Shown: positions 1 through 6,249 of the stretch, piece by piece
How the letters are laid out: each line of letters opens with the position of its first letter
How positions within the stretch are numbered: position 1 is the stretch's first letter
Assembly (NCBI GenBank): GCA_030670375.1
Contig: DAOVBT010000040.1
Coordinates: 1 to 9,855 of the forward strand
Direction of reading: 5' to 3'
DNA from: Candidatus Aminicenantota bacterium
GTDB lineage: Bacteria; Acidobacteriota; Aminicenantia; Aminicenantales; Aminicenantaceae
Length of the DNA: 9,855 nucleotides
Made by a program: the position numbers and the translations under genes
The notes under the pieces: generated by a model
What the model was told of the DNA's origin: nothing
Databases searched by the model: none
Seen by the model: the letters and a program-made list of their open reading frames with translations, nothing else

Positions 1-590
1 TCCATCCGGATTTCCTCTTCCAGGAATGTTTCCACGTAGGATCGCAATAATTTTTTGACCAATGGGAATTTTTGATCTTCGGCGAGAAGGGCGACCTCAG
101 GCATATCTCCATAGGACAATATATCCTTCAGCGAATCGAGAGACTGGAAATCATTCGCAAAAGATTTCCTCTCAACGATGTCAAAGGGATCCAGCCTGAA
201 AGTAATAGCTCTTCCAGCAAGAAGATTAACATTTTTTCTCCTTAATTTTCTCGCCGAAGAACCTGTAATGAGAAAAATCAATCTGTATTTGTCGATCATG
301 TACTGGACTTCGTCAAGAATCTCAGGAACTTTTTGCACCTCGTCAATGATAATTATTTCCGGTGAGGCAGCTTCAATCTCCTGCCGTAAAAATTCAGGCT
401 GCTGTTCTGCTCTTTGCCTGAGAGGGATTTCTAAAAAAGAATAATTCAAAACATTTTTATATTGGGTGGCGATATGATCAAGTAAAGTTGTTTTCCCCGT
501 TTGCCTTGGCCCGAACAGAAAGAAAGAACGCCGTTGGGAGATGGTTCCATTCAGCTCTTTTCTAAGATTTCTTTCTATCATTATCCCCAT
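1..590 (-). CDS. AAA_14/DUF4143-type ATPase, N-terminal part (partial, runs off left edge)
   Basis: I read this minus-strand frame directly: it opens with MGIMIERNLRKEL and stays open for about 196 codons to the window edge. Residues 27-35 are a Walker A loop (GPRQTGKTT), residues 79-84 a Walker B strand ending in Asp-Glu (IIIIDE, followed by VQK), and residues 109-115 the TGSSARK sensor-like segment followed by a GRA motif. This order is typical of the AAA_14 ATPases that carry a C-terminal DUF4143 domain; that domain would lie left of the window. The family is often found near toxin-antitoxin genes and is described as a putative ATP-binding protein without an established reaction. An internal ATG at 581 is an alternative start; neither start has a strong Shine-Dalgarno. 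The gene follows a broken kinase fragment and an antitoxin gene on the same strand. Family call is confident; biological role unknown. Confidence 0.85.
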   Translation of the reverse strand, partial: MGIMIERNLRKELNGTISQRRSFFLFGPRQTGKTTLLDHIATQYKNVLNYSFLEIPLRQRAEQQPEFLRQEIEAASPEIIIIDEVQKVPEILDEVQYMIDKYRLIFLITGSSARKLRRKNVNLLAGRAITFRLDPFDIVERKSFANDFQSLDSLKDILSYGDMPEVALLAEDQKFPLVKKLLRSYVETFLEEEIRM

Positions 591-636
591 ATTAGCCGAA
601 AATGGGTATTATATCAACAGCTTTTCTTAAAAAATT

Positions 637-711
637 TCATCGCGCCACTCCCATCCCGCCTTTCCCGATCTTTGCGAGGACTTTGTAATGCGAGATGGTT
701 TTTCCGATCAT
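637..711 (-). pseudogene. Truncated 5' end of a Ser/Thr protein kinase gene (copy A)
   Basis: The minus strand reads MIGKTISHYKVLAKIGKG followed by GMGVAR and a stop, 24 codons. This matches the N-terminus of bacterial PknB-like Ser/Thr kinases (pattern MIGKTISHYKILEKLGEGGMGVVYKA), including the Gly-rich nucleotide-binding loop GKGGMGV, but ends exactly where VYKA and the catalytic Lys should follow. No further kinase sequence is seen in any frame downstream. It starts 13 nt after the stop of the CopG-like antitoxin gene. I read it as a relic of a kinase gene, not a working protein; a translated micropeptide cannot be excluded. A second relic lies at 1882-1956. Confidence 0.75.
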
Positions 712-724
712 CGGCTAATAATAC

Positions 725-997
725 TCATGATGTCTTTTGTTTAAGCTGTCCTGTGACAAATTTATGCAAGATACTGGAAATCAAAGTCTGATAAGGAAGC
801 CCCTCCTGCAGTGCCCTCTTTTGGATTTTGGTGAGATCTTTCTCTGAGATTCTTATATTTACTCTTTTATCTTTCCGGAAAGTGGCTCTGGCATACTCCT
901 GATATCGTTTGGCCTCCTTTCTAGAATCAGGAATCGACACCCATTCCTCTTGTTCAACGGAGTCAAGCAATTCTTTTTCTTCCTTACCTACTTTCAT
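725..997 (-). CDS. CopG/BrnA-like ribbon-helix-helix antitoxin (orphan)
   Basis: A 90-aa protein. The acidic N-terminal half ends in a 'KEAKRYQEYARATFRKDKR' stretch. It is followed by a beta strand (RVNIRI, residues 45-50), a helix (about 51-64) and 'LQEGLPYQTLISSILHKF'-like residues 63-80, the ribbon-helix-helix signature of CopG-type antitoxins. Such proteins bind operator DNA as dimers and neutralise a RelE/BrnT-type toxin that is usually encoded next door. Here no toxin gene is seen: the 146 bp upstream and the region downstream have no suitable ORF. A Shine-Dalgarno-like GGGAG lies 9 nt before the ATG. The downstream neighbour is the broken kinase end at 637-711. The RHH call is confident; antitoxin function is inferred from the family. 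Confidence 0.85.
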   Translation of the reverse strand: MKVGKEEKELLDSVEQEEWVSIPDSRKEAKRYQEYARATFRKDKRVNIRISEKDLTKIQKRALQEGLPYQTLISSILHKFVTGQLKQKTS

Positions 998-1143
998 TTG
1001 ATTTTTCTCCCAGATACTTTTTTGTCATCTCTCGACTATTGTGTGCCTTTTGTCAACACTCTGGTCGGAGAATTTTCATTGTATTTTTAAACTTTTATAA
1101 CGCCGCTACGACAAATATTTACATAATCTCGACGCAGCCTTGT

Positions 1144-1635
1144 TTACTTATTGGCTTTTTGTGCGGCCTTTAAATACTTTAAATCTTGAAGGTCCTTATA
1201 TCTTTTGGCAGCTTCTTTATTTCTTATTAACTGATCTAATCCGATGTAATAAGCCTTGTGTTTTTTTCCCCTAATCTCGATTTCTTCCTCTGTCCTAAAC
1301 TCCCAGGCTTCCTCAAACGAGACCTCATCAATGGAATTGATCAGATCGATCCTGTTTGGTGGCACTCCAAACTGAAGAATTATGCCATTTGATAGAAGCT
1401 CACTTGATGATTCAATGCCTGGTATATCTCTCTCCCAAAAGTCATTCAAAGCTTCATAAAGTTTTTTAACGTTCTCTGGGGAAGCACCATAGAAAATATC
1501 AACATCTCCAGTCAATCTTGCATACCCATAATAAATAACAGCTTCTCCTCCAACAATGACATAGCGGACACTATGAATACTGAGAAATCTAAGAAAATCC
1601 TGGATGTCAGGAGAAAAGTGGGAGGATTTCATCAT
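1144..1635 (-). CDS. Nucleotidyltransferase (DUF6036/AbiEii-like), toxin-antitoxin-type
   Basis: A 163-aa protein with the polymerase-beta-type nucleotidyltransferase signature: GG at residues 29-30 (YVIVGGEAVIYYG), the metal-binding pair D44 and D46 (GDVDIF), and a third acidic residue in the next strand, D97 (RIDLI). The C-terminal 'RNKEAAKRYKDLQDLKYL' is typical of small NTases of the DUF6036/AbiEii-like group. Members transfer a nucleotide to a protein or RNA and many serve as toxin or antitoxin partners in type IV or MNT-like modules. The start overlaps the stop of the upstream 58-aa gene by 4 nt (ATGA), so the two are probably translationally coupled; a second ATG follows immediately and could also be used. 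All three carboxylates are present, so it looks catalytically intact. The target is unknown. Confidence 0.85.
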   Translation of the reverse strand: MMKSSHFSPDIQDFLRFLSIHSVRYVIVGGEAVIYYGYARLTGDVDIFYGASPENVKKLYEALNDFWERDIPGIESSSELLSNGIILQFGVPPNRIDLINSIDEVSFEEAWEFRTEEEIEIRGKKHKAYYIGLDQLIRNKEAAKRYKDLQDLKYLKAAQKANK

Positions 1636-1808
1636 ACTAAGGATTTAGTGCGAACGTCAGGATTATTATCTCCATAATATTTAATCTTTAACAAGCGAGA
1701 AATTTCTTGCCTTTCCGCAACCGTCATGTTGACATGCTGTCTAATGTCCCACTCATCGGCTTCATGAAAATTTTTTGCTCTATGTACGATTCTTTTTATT
1801 ATTCTCAA
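1632..1808 (-). CDS. Small conserved partner of the nucleotidyltransferase (58 aa, TTG start)
   Basis: The minus strand encodes 58 residues starting (as TTG) LRIIKRIVHRAKNFHEADEW, then DIRQHVNMTVAERQEISRLL and a basic/acidic tail. I recall this pattern, with AxxFxEAxxWDIxQxxxMTxxERQxIxxxL, from short proteins encoded directly upstream of small nucleotidyltransferases in environmental bacteria; no function is established to my knowledge. The only reasonable start in the open frame is TTG at 1808, preceded by a GAGAG Shine-Dalgarno at 9 nt; an in-frame TGA lies just upstream. Its stop overlaps the NTase ATG by 4 nt. The context suggests a regulatory or antitoxin-like subunit of a two-gene module, which is inference. 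The true start could be a later codon. Confidence 0.7.
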   Translation of the reverse strand: MRIIKRIVHRAKNFHEADEWDIRQHVNMTVAERQEISRLLKIKYYGDNNPDVRTKSLV

Positions 1809-1881
1809 TGTTCTAAGCTCTCAAGTTTTGTGCAACAATTTTATCATTTTTCATCTCTTATTTATAGAACAAGCGTATTTT

Positions 1882-1956
1882 CTATTGATCTTTTCTGCAA
1901 AACATTCTTGCTTGCTTCTCGAGGATTTTGTAATGGGAGATAATCTTGCCAATCAT
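1882..1956 (-). pseudogene. Truncated 5' end of a Ser/Thr protein kinase gene (copy B)
   Basis: The minus strand reads MIGKIISHYKILEK (1956 down to 1915), the N-terminus of PknB-like kinases, then diverges into unrelated residues and stops after 24 codons in total. The Gly-rich loop is missing, so nothing functional of the kinase remains. Over the shared 42 bp it matches copy A (670-711) at 33 positions; most differences fall in third codon positions, so the copies derive from different kinase paralogues that were once under selection. It begins 30 nt after the stop of the 115-aa gene, where an operonic kinase could once have stood. Confidence 0.7.
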
Positions 1957-1986
1957 GTTTTTGATGGCTGATTCGGTTTGGGATGG

Positions 1987-2334
1987 TTAGTTTTTGCTAA
2001 CGCCCCGAATCACGCGCACCTTGCGAATGGTGGTCGTGATCACGCGGTTGCTGAATTCCAAACGCAAACCGCAGGCAGCAAGCGTGTCAACCTTGATGAT
2101 ACTGCCCCCCCAGGTACACCCTGTTATGGAGACCTTTGTGGGCGAGAGCCCCTTTCGGGCAAACCAACCCCCCGATACAATGTAGTTCTCGTCTTCTAGG
2201 ACGCAGACGGAATAATCTGAATTCCGGGTCGTTATCAGGACCAAATCTCCAAATTGCAGCTCTTCCTTGCGCACCTGTTTTAGTTGTACGGCACCATCGA
2301 TGATTTTTTCTAAACTGTGGCCTGTCCCAAGCAT
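1987..2334 (-). CDS. Uncharacterised 115-aa protein (beta-rich, GDLVLITTRNS type)
   Basis: I do not know a function. The sequence is beta-rich: 'LQFGDLVLITTRNSDYSVCV' near residues 25-45, then 'VSGGWFARKGLSPTKVSITG', 'TWGGSIIKVDTL' and a C-terminal 'NRVITTTIRKVRVI'. It resembles small hypothetical proteins with an RTRNS motif followed by a GGxFFPEPTP-like and a GGSxxK segment, recalled from Acidobacteriota and Planctomycetes, possibly a compact beta-barrel. The frame is open further up to an ATG at 2406, but I chose the ATG at 2334: a GAGGGA Shine-Dalgarno sits 10 nt before it, and a strong promoter (2371-2399) lies inside the longer version. No signal peptide or membrane segment is seen. A broken kinase gene follows 30 nt downstream, so the protein may once have been cotranscribed with a kinase. 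Confidence 0.65.
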   Translation of the reverse strand: MLGTGHSLEKIIDGAVQLKQVRKEELQFGDLVLITTRNSDYSVCVLEDENYIVSGGWFARKGLSPTKVSITGCTWGGSIIKVDTLAACGLRLEFSNRVITTTIRKVRVIRGVSKN

Positions 2335-2370
2335 TGAAATTCGATCCCTCAACTTAAATCGTTCTCTAGA

Positions 2371-2399
2371 TGTATAGCAAAATAAAAAACCGAAGTCAA
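2371..2399 (-). promoter_or_regulatory. Sigma70-type promoter for the 115-aa gene
   Basis: On the minus strand, -35 TTGACT (2394-2399), a 17-bp spacer and -10 TATACA (2371-2376), preceded by TGC (extended -10). The predicted start of transcription near 2364 gives a leader of about 30 nt before the GAGGGA Shine-Dalgarno and the ATG at 2334. It sits just after the stop of the DUF5916 gene, so the 115-aa gene is probably transcribed independently. Confidence 0.7.
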
Positions 2400-2439
2400 T
2401 CACCATTTGGGGTGAATTTAAAAAAAATATTCGGGGAGG

Positions 2440-4689
2440 TTATTTCACGTTAAAAGTATATGTGTATTTGACCATGATTGCCCTGTTATCCGTGAATGGA
2501 CGATGAGGAAGACTCCGGTATCGATCCGTGTTAACCCCATGGTTATAGACAATATAAAAATCGTTCCCTTCTCGGGGATTGTAACGAAACCGGACATTGG
2601 CCACGACAACATCATCTGCTCCGCTGTACTGGATGAAAGCGCTGATAGAAAGCTTGGTGGTGAAGGTCGCCAGTATTTTCAGGCGAGCGACGTGTGCCGT
2701 TAACTCCTGATTGCGATCGGGGAACTGGATCCGGTTGAATTCATAAAATCCGCTCAATTGCCAGGTTGACGATAGATTCAAGAAGTAGAACGCCCCGGCG
2801 CTTATCCGCCATCCATCGTAAAAGGACCCGATTTTGAAATTCGGCATAAGAGAAAAAATTCTCCCCATGGGCGTGTTGAGGCTGCCTTCGACACCGAAGA
2901 ACGTATACTCTCCTGGTGGCACCTCCACATCATCGGTGAGTTCAAAGGTTTCGTCCAGGTTTTCGGTATAGATCTTGGGCTGGATAGATCCGCCCCAGCC
3001 TGAATTTGTCTCAAACTTCCATCCCGGTCCCAACTCGGCTGATTCGGTGGAGTTGTCGCTGTTTCGCAGGATGAGAAACCCATCCAGGTAGACCTGGTGG
3101 AGGCGGAGAAAGGATCCGGCACTGGGGATCCATGCGTAAAACACACGATTGCCAAACCGCATGTAATCCTCGCGCATCTCGAACCCTATGCCCGGATTGT
3201 AATCTAGCCCGGCTCGGGAGACACTGAGATTGTAACCGGTCCCCTTTAATGTTCGCCTCTCCCAACTGAATCGGAATTTTGCCGGATCGAGAGAGAGGAA
3301 TTTGTTTGCTGCTTCGTTTTCGAAAGTCTGGGCCCAATTGACGGTCAGGTAATCGTTTCCGAAAATCCTGAAAATCCCATCCAGTCCGTATGCCACATTG
3401 TAGCTGCCATCCATCCCAATCCGGGAGGTTATCATTCCTCCTACGTAGGAAAACGGATTAAAAACACGACGACGGATACGGAGGACACCAAAATTTTCCG
3501 AGGGAAGACCTTCAACTTTTGCCGTCTGCATGTTTAAAAATCCCAGGTCCCATCCGCCCACACGGCCCACCAACCGAGCTCCGCCGTATATGCGGACCAT
3601 ATCGTCTGTATCCTCATTGATCCCGATACGCCGGCTGTAAAATAGTCGGCTGGGACCACCGAAACGGAACTCGAAGGTGCTTGCCCGCTCCAGAAAAAAC
3701 CGCCGTTTTTCAGGAAAAAACAACGAAAACCGGGTGAGGTTGACCTGCACATCATCGGCCTCGACCTGGGCAAAATCTGTATTGACCGTGATATCGGCTG
3801 TAAAATTGCTGGTGATGCCGTATTTGATATCCAAACCGGCTTCGAACACCGGATCATCTTCTCTTAGATAATCTGTCTCGGAATCGTTCAACTCATAGGC
3901 CCGTCCATGACCGCCAAGAACATAGGGTGTTATGTACAGGGGTTTTTTGCTGTAGACCTCTTCCATAACAACTTCTTGAGCAAGAGATGGCTTGATCATG
4001 CTCCAAGCCCCTGAATCCGGGGAAATAGCAGGAAACACATTGATCTCGTTTTTCCGCGCGATCCAACGCCAGACAATGATTCCCATCACCACTTGCCCGT
4101 CTTTATCTTGAAAACGGAGGCTCGAAAACGGAATGCGAAACTCTGCAAACCAGCCCTCGGCGTTACGTGTCACGGCCACATCCCAGAACGTGTCCCAACT
4201 CATTCCAAAGGGCATCTCATTGTCCCGTTCGGTCACGCCATCGTTGGCAATCGTGGCATCCCATCGTAATCCTGTCGGAGTCGTGAAAAAGGCCAATCCG
4301 TTTTCTTTATCACAAAAGCAATCGATGATCATTCCAAAAAAATCCGTGGCCGCTCCCGCTGTATCTCTTTGTTTCGTGGCACTCATGATTTTGGAAGGCT
4401 CGCTGTCGTACAGGCGCCCAGCAAGATAAAGAAATTCGTCATCATGGGCAACGAGCACGATCGTCCTTTCTGACGGCTCTTCGCCAAAATTGGGAGCATG
4501 TTGAATGAGTGGGAATGGTGTTATTTTTTCCCAACCGGGTTCATCGATCCGCCCATCCAGTGTGATAGGGCTTTCTATCCGCTGCAATACTATCCTCCTA
4601 GGAGAGTCGGCATAGACAAATCCACTGACAACACAAAAAGTGATAACTACGGTGATGATGAATTTGTATTTCGTCAGCTCAATTTTCAT
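2440..4689 (-). CDS. Secreted CBM9-like / DUF5916 outer-membrane beta-barrel protein
   Basis: A 749-aa protein when started at the ATG at 4689. Residues 1-27 form a signal peptide (basic start, hydrophobic core, cleavage after VYA). Residues ~35-245 are a CBM9-like sugar-binding-type domain (ITLDGRIDEPGW, then an 'FFGMIIDCF'-like strand and 'GWFAEFRIPFSSLRF'). Residues 301-312 (TVNTDFAQVEAD) and 324-334 (FFPEKRRFFLE) are hallmarks of DUF5916. The rest is alternating beta strands ending in an aromatic-rich YTYTFNVK, as in outer-membrane barrels. The substrate is unknown; a surface binding or transport role is inferred. The frame extends 22 codons further upstream (ATG at 4755), but those codons overlap the promoter and would hide the signal peptide. 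It is divergent from the hydantoinase operon, which may hint at a shared substrate. Confidence 0.88.
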   Translation of the reverse strand: MKIELTKYKFIITVVITFCVVSGFVYADSPRRIVLQRIESPITLDGRIDEPGWEKITPFPLIQHAPNFGEEPSERTIVLVAHDDEFLYLAGRLYDSEPSKIMSATKQRDTAGAATDFFGMIIDCFCDKENGLAFFTTPTGLRWDATIANDGVTERDNEMPFGMSWDTFWDVAVTRNAEGWFAEFRIPFSSLRFQDKDGQVVMGIIVWRWIARKNEINVFPAISPDSGAWSMIKPSLAQEVVMEEVYSKKPLYITPYVLGGHGRAYELNDSETDYLREDDPVFEAGLDIKYGITSNFTADITVNTDFAQVEADDVQVNLTRFSLFFPEKRRFFLERASTFEFRFGGPSRLFYSRRIGINEDTDDMVRIYGGARLVGRVGGWDLGFLNMQTAKVEGLPSENFGVLRIRRRVFNPFSYVGGMITSRIGMDGSYNVAYGLDGIFRIFGNDYLTVNWAQTFENEAANKFLSLDPAKFRFSWERRTLKGTGYNLSVSRAGLDYNPGIGFEMREDYMRFGNRVFYAWIPSAGSFLRLHQVYLDGFLILRNSDNSTESAELGPGWKFETNSGWGGSIQPKIYTENLDETFELTDDVEVPPGEYTFFGVEGSLNTPMGRIFSLMPNFKIGSFYDGWRISAGAFYFLNLSSTWQLSGFYEFNRIQFPDRNQELTAHVARLKILATFTTKLSISAFIQYSGADDVVVANVRFRYNPREGNDFYIVYNHGVNTDRYRSLPHRPFTDNRAIMVKYTYTFNVK

Positions 4690-4726
4690 CCCATATCTCT
4701 GTTTTTTCCTGTAAATATCGTCCCGA

Positions 4727-4755
4727 CTTATAGCAAAGTCCCAAAAGCAAGTCAA
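4727..4755 (-). promoter_or_regulatory. Sigma70-type promoter for the DUF5916 gene
   Basis: On the minus strand, -35 TTGACT (4750-4755), a 17-bp spacer and -10 TATAAG (4727-4732) with TGC before it (extended -10). The leader to the ATG at 4689 would be about 31 nt. A small inverted repeat, GACTT-N6-AAGTC (4725-4740), overlaps the -10 box and could be an operator, though it is short enough to be chance. Confidence 0.7.
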
Positions 4756-4761
4756 CTGAAG

Positions 4762-4790
4762 TGGATTTTAATTTTTTGGAGTGTTATGAT
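4762..4790 (+). promoter_or_regulatory. Probable promoter of the hydantoinase operon (divergent)
   Basis: Extended -10 TGTTATGAT (-10 hexamer TATGAT at 4785-4790) with a weak -35 TGGATT (4762-4767) at a 17-bp spacing. Transcription would start near 4797, leaving a ~19-nt leader. The -35 box is 6 bp from the -35 box of the opposite promoter (4750-4755). The weak -35 suggests an activator may be needed. Confidence 0.45.
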
Positions 4791-4804
4791 TTTTATTCAT
4801 TTAC

Positions 4805-4811
4805 GCGAGGG
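4805..4811 (+). promoter_or_regulatory. Ribosome binding site deciding a TTG start
   Basis: GCGAGGG lies 4 nt before the TTG at 4816. The in-frame ATG at 4786 overlaps the predicted -10 box and has no comparable site, so the TTG is the better start for the hydantoinase-like gene. Confidence 0.6.
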
Positions 4812-4815
4812 CAAG

Positions 4816-6216
4816 TTGGCAAAAAAAAGGACGATACTGATACAAGGGGGAAAAATCGTTCTGGGACAGATTGTTGCCAAGCAGGACATCCTGATCCAAG
4901 GGGATAAAATACGCGCCATTGGAAACCTGAAAGGACATAAAGCAGATCAGCTATTCGATGCGGAAGGACTCCTTGTCCTCCCTGGCGCTGTGGACACCCA
5001 CGTTCACTTCAACGACAAATTCATGAACACAATCAGTGTACATGACTATGACACAGGGACACGAGCGGCGGCCTTTGGGGGTGTTACAAGTATTGTGGAT
5101 TTTTCCAATCAAATTCCAGGAAAACCACTTATCCAGACTATTGAAGCCAAAAAGGAAGAGGCCAAGGGGAAAGCGATTGTCGATTGGGGCGTCCATCCTG
5201 TGATAACCAAGCCCACTACCAAGATTTTGAAAGAAATTCCTTTGCTGGTCCAGAGAGGAGCACCGACGATCAAATGCTACATGACTTATCGATCTGAGGG
5301 ATTGATGGTCGGGGATAAAGACTTGAGGCGTATAATGGAAGCTTTGAAAAATGCCGGTGGCATGCTCCTAGTTCATGCCGAGGATAACGATACCATCGAA
5401 AAAAACGTCCCCCGGATGATCGAGGAGGGTTTGACGGCACCTATCTATCACGCAAGAAGCCGGCCCCCGGATTCTGAGGCTATGGCCATTCAACGTTGCA
5501 TTCAATTGGCCAGAGAAACCCAGGCACGGCTTTTTATTGTGCACATGGCATCCGCCTTGGGTGTGGAACTCGTGGGACAGACCAGAGGAGATGGCTATGA
5601 TGTCATCGCTGAGACCTGCACTCATTATCTGATCTTCACCGACAGGATGCTCGAGAGGGATGACGGGATCAAATGGATCTGCTCGCCCCCGCTGCGGAAT
5701 CCGATGATCCAGGAAAAGCTTTGGAAGGGTGTCCGTGATGGCCGGATTTCGATGGTGACATCGGATGATGCGGCATACTCGTGGGCAGCCAAGCTCTGCG
5801 GGGCCGACCGCTTCGACAAATGTCCTAACGGAATTCCAGGGATAGAAGTCCGTCTGCCGTTGCTCTACTCAGAAGGTGTGGCCAAGGGGCGTATCTCTTT
5901 GCCCCGACTCGTCGAGCTGATATCCACCCATCCTGCCCTTTTATTTGGCCTGGCGCCTCAAAAGGGAACTCTGACACCTGGAGCAGACGCCGATATCGTC
6001 CTGTTCGATCCCAGGGCCCAATGGACAATGAACCAGGAAAGCCTTCACATGGCAACAGATTGGTCGGCTTATGAAAATATCCCGACAACGGGAAAGATCA
6101 CGAAGGTTTTCTCCCGAGGAGATCTGATCATCGATGGCGACAGATGTTTAGCCAGAAAAGGCAGAGGCCGGTATCTCCATCGGAAGCTTGATTTTTCGGT
6201 CCGAACATCTGTATAA
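4816..6216 (+). CDS. Hydantoinase/dihydropyrimidinase-type cyclic amidohydrolase
   Basis: A 466-aa metal-dependent hydrolase, the usual length of D-hydantoinase/dihydropyrimidinase, which opens five- or six-membered cyclic diamides to N-carbamoyl amino acids in the cytoplasm. The TIM-barrel metal ligands are visible: H62 and H64 (VDTHVHF), K153 (TIKCYMTY, the Lys carboxylated in the family), H187 (LVHAED), H243 (IVHMAS) and D317 (TSDDAA). The stretch 'CPNGIPGIEVRLPLL' (336-350) is the typical substrate-loop segment. One deviation: the common SDH after the catalytic Asp is SDD here. I started it at TTG 4816 (MAKKRTILIQGGKIV) because of the good ribosome binding site; the open frame reaches back to 4498, antisense to the DUF5916 gene, which is not coding. 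First gene of a four-gene operon; the decarboxylase gene follows after 33 nt. The exact substrate is not determined. Confidence 0.88.
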   Translation: MAKKRTILIQGGKIVLGQIVAKQDILIQGDKIRAIGNLKGHKADQLFDAEGLLVLPGAVDTHVHFNDKFMNTISVHDYDTGTRAAAFGGVTSIVDFSNQIPGKPLIQTIEAKKEEAKGKAIVDWGVHPVITKPTTKILKEIPLLVQRGAPTIKCYMTYRSEGLMVGDKDLRRIMEALKNAGGMLLVHAEDNDTIEKNVPRMIEEGLTAPIYHARSRPPDSEAMAIQRCIQLARETQARLFIVHMASALGVELVGQTRGDGYDVIAETCTHYLIFTDRMLERDDGIKWICSPPLRNPMIQEKLWKGVRDGRISMVTSDDAAYSWAAKLCGADRFDKCPNGIPGIEVRLPLLYSEGVAKGRISLPRLVELISTHPALLFGLAPQKGTLTPGADADIVLFDPRAQWTMNQESLHMATDWSAYENIPTTGKITKVFSRGDLIIDGDRCLARKGRGRYLHRKLDFSVRTSV

Positions 6217-6249
6217 GCATCTATTCGACTTATAAGAGGCAAATAGAGA

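Noticed and set aside
590..720. 10-bp perfect inverted repeat (590-599 and 711-720) around kinase copy A.
   Set aside because: A match of this length within ~130 bp is expected by chance about once in a 10-kb window, and no other mobile-element feature accompanies it.
178..791. Plus-strand ORFs of 88 and 96 codons.
   Set aside because: They are antisense to the ATPase, the kinase relic and the antitoxin gene, and resemble no family.
1051..1056. Perfect TTGACA on the minus strand upstream of the antitoxin gene.
   Set aside because: No acceptable -10 hexamer at 16-18 bp spacing, so I do not call a promoter.
1813..1854. 13-codon minus-strand ORF starting MKNDKIVAQNLRA, resembling an HTH antitoxin start.
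   Set aside because: Too short to judge, AT-rich, and not followed by HTH sequence; it overlaps the upstream part of the 58-aa gene region.
2335..2406. 24-codon N-terminal extension of the 115-aa protein.
   Set aside because: A strong promoter lies inside it and a good Shine-Dalgarno precedes the internal ATG at 2334.
2407..2439. T-rich stretch after the DUF5916 stop as a terminator.
   Set aside because: There is an 8-T tract but no stable hairpin before it on the minus strand.
4498..4815. Upstream extension of the hydantoinase frame (open for 106 more codons).
   Set aside because: It is antisense to the DUF5916 gene start, overlaps both promoters, and has no family-like sequence; the TTG at 4816 has the ribosome binding site and the family-typical N-terminus.
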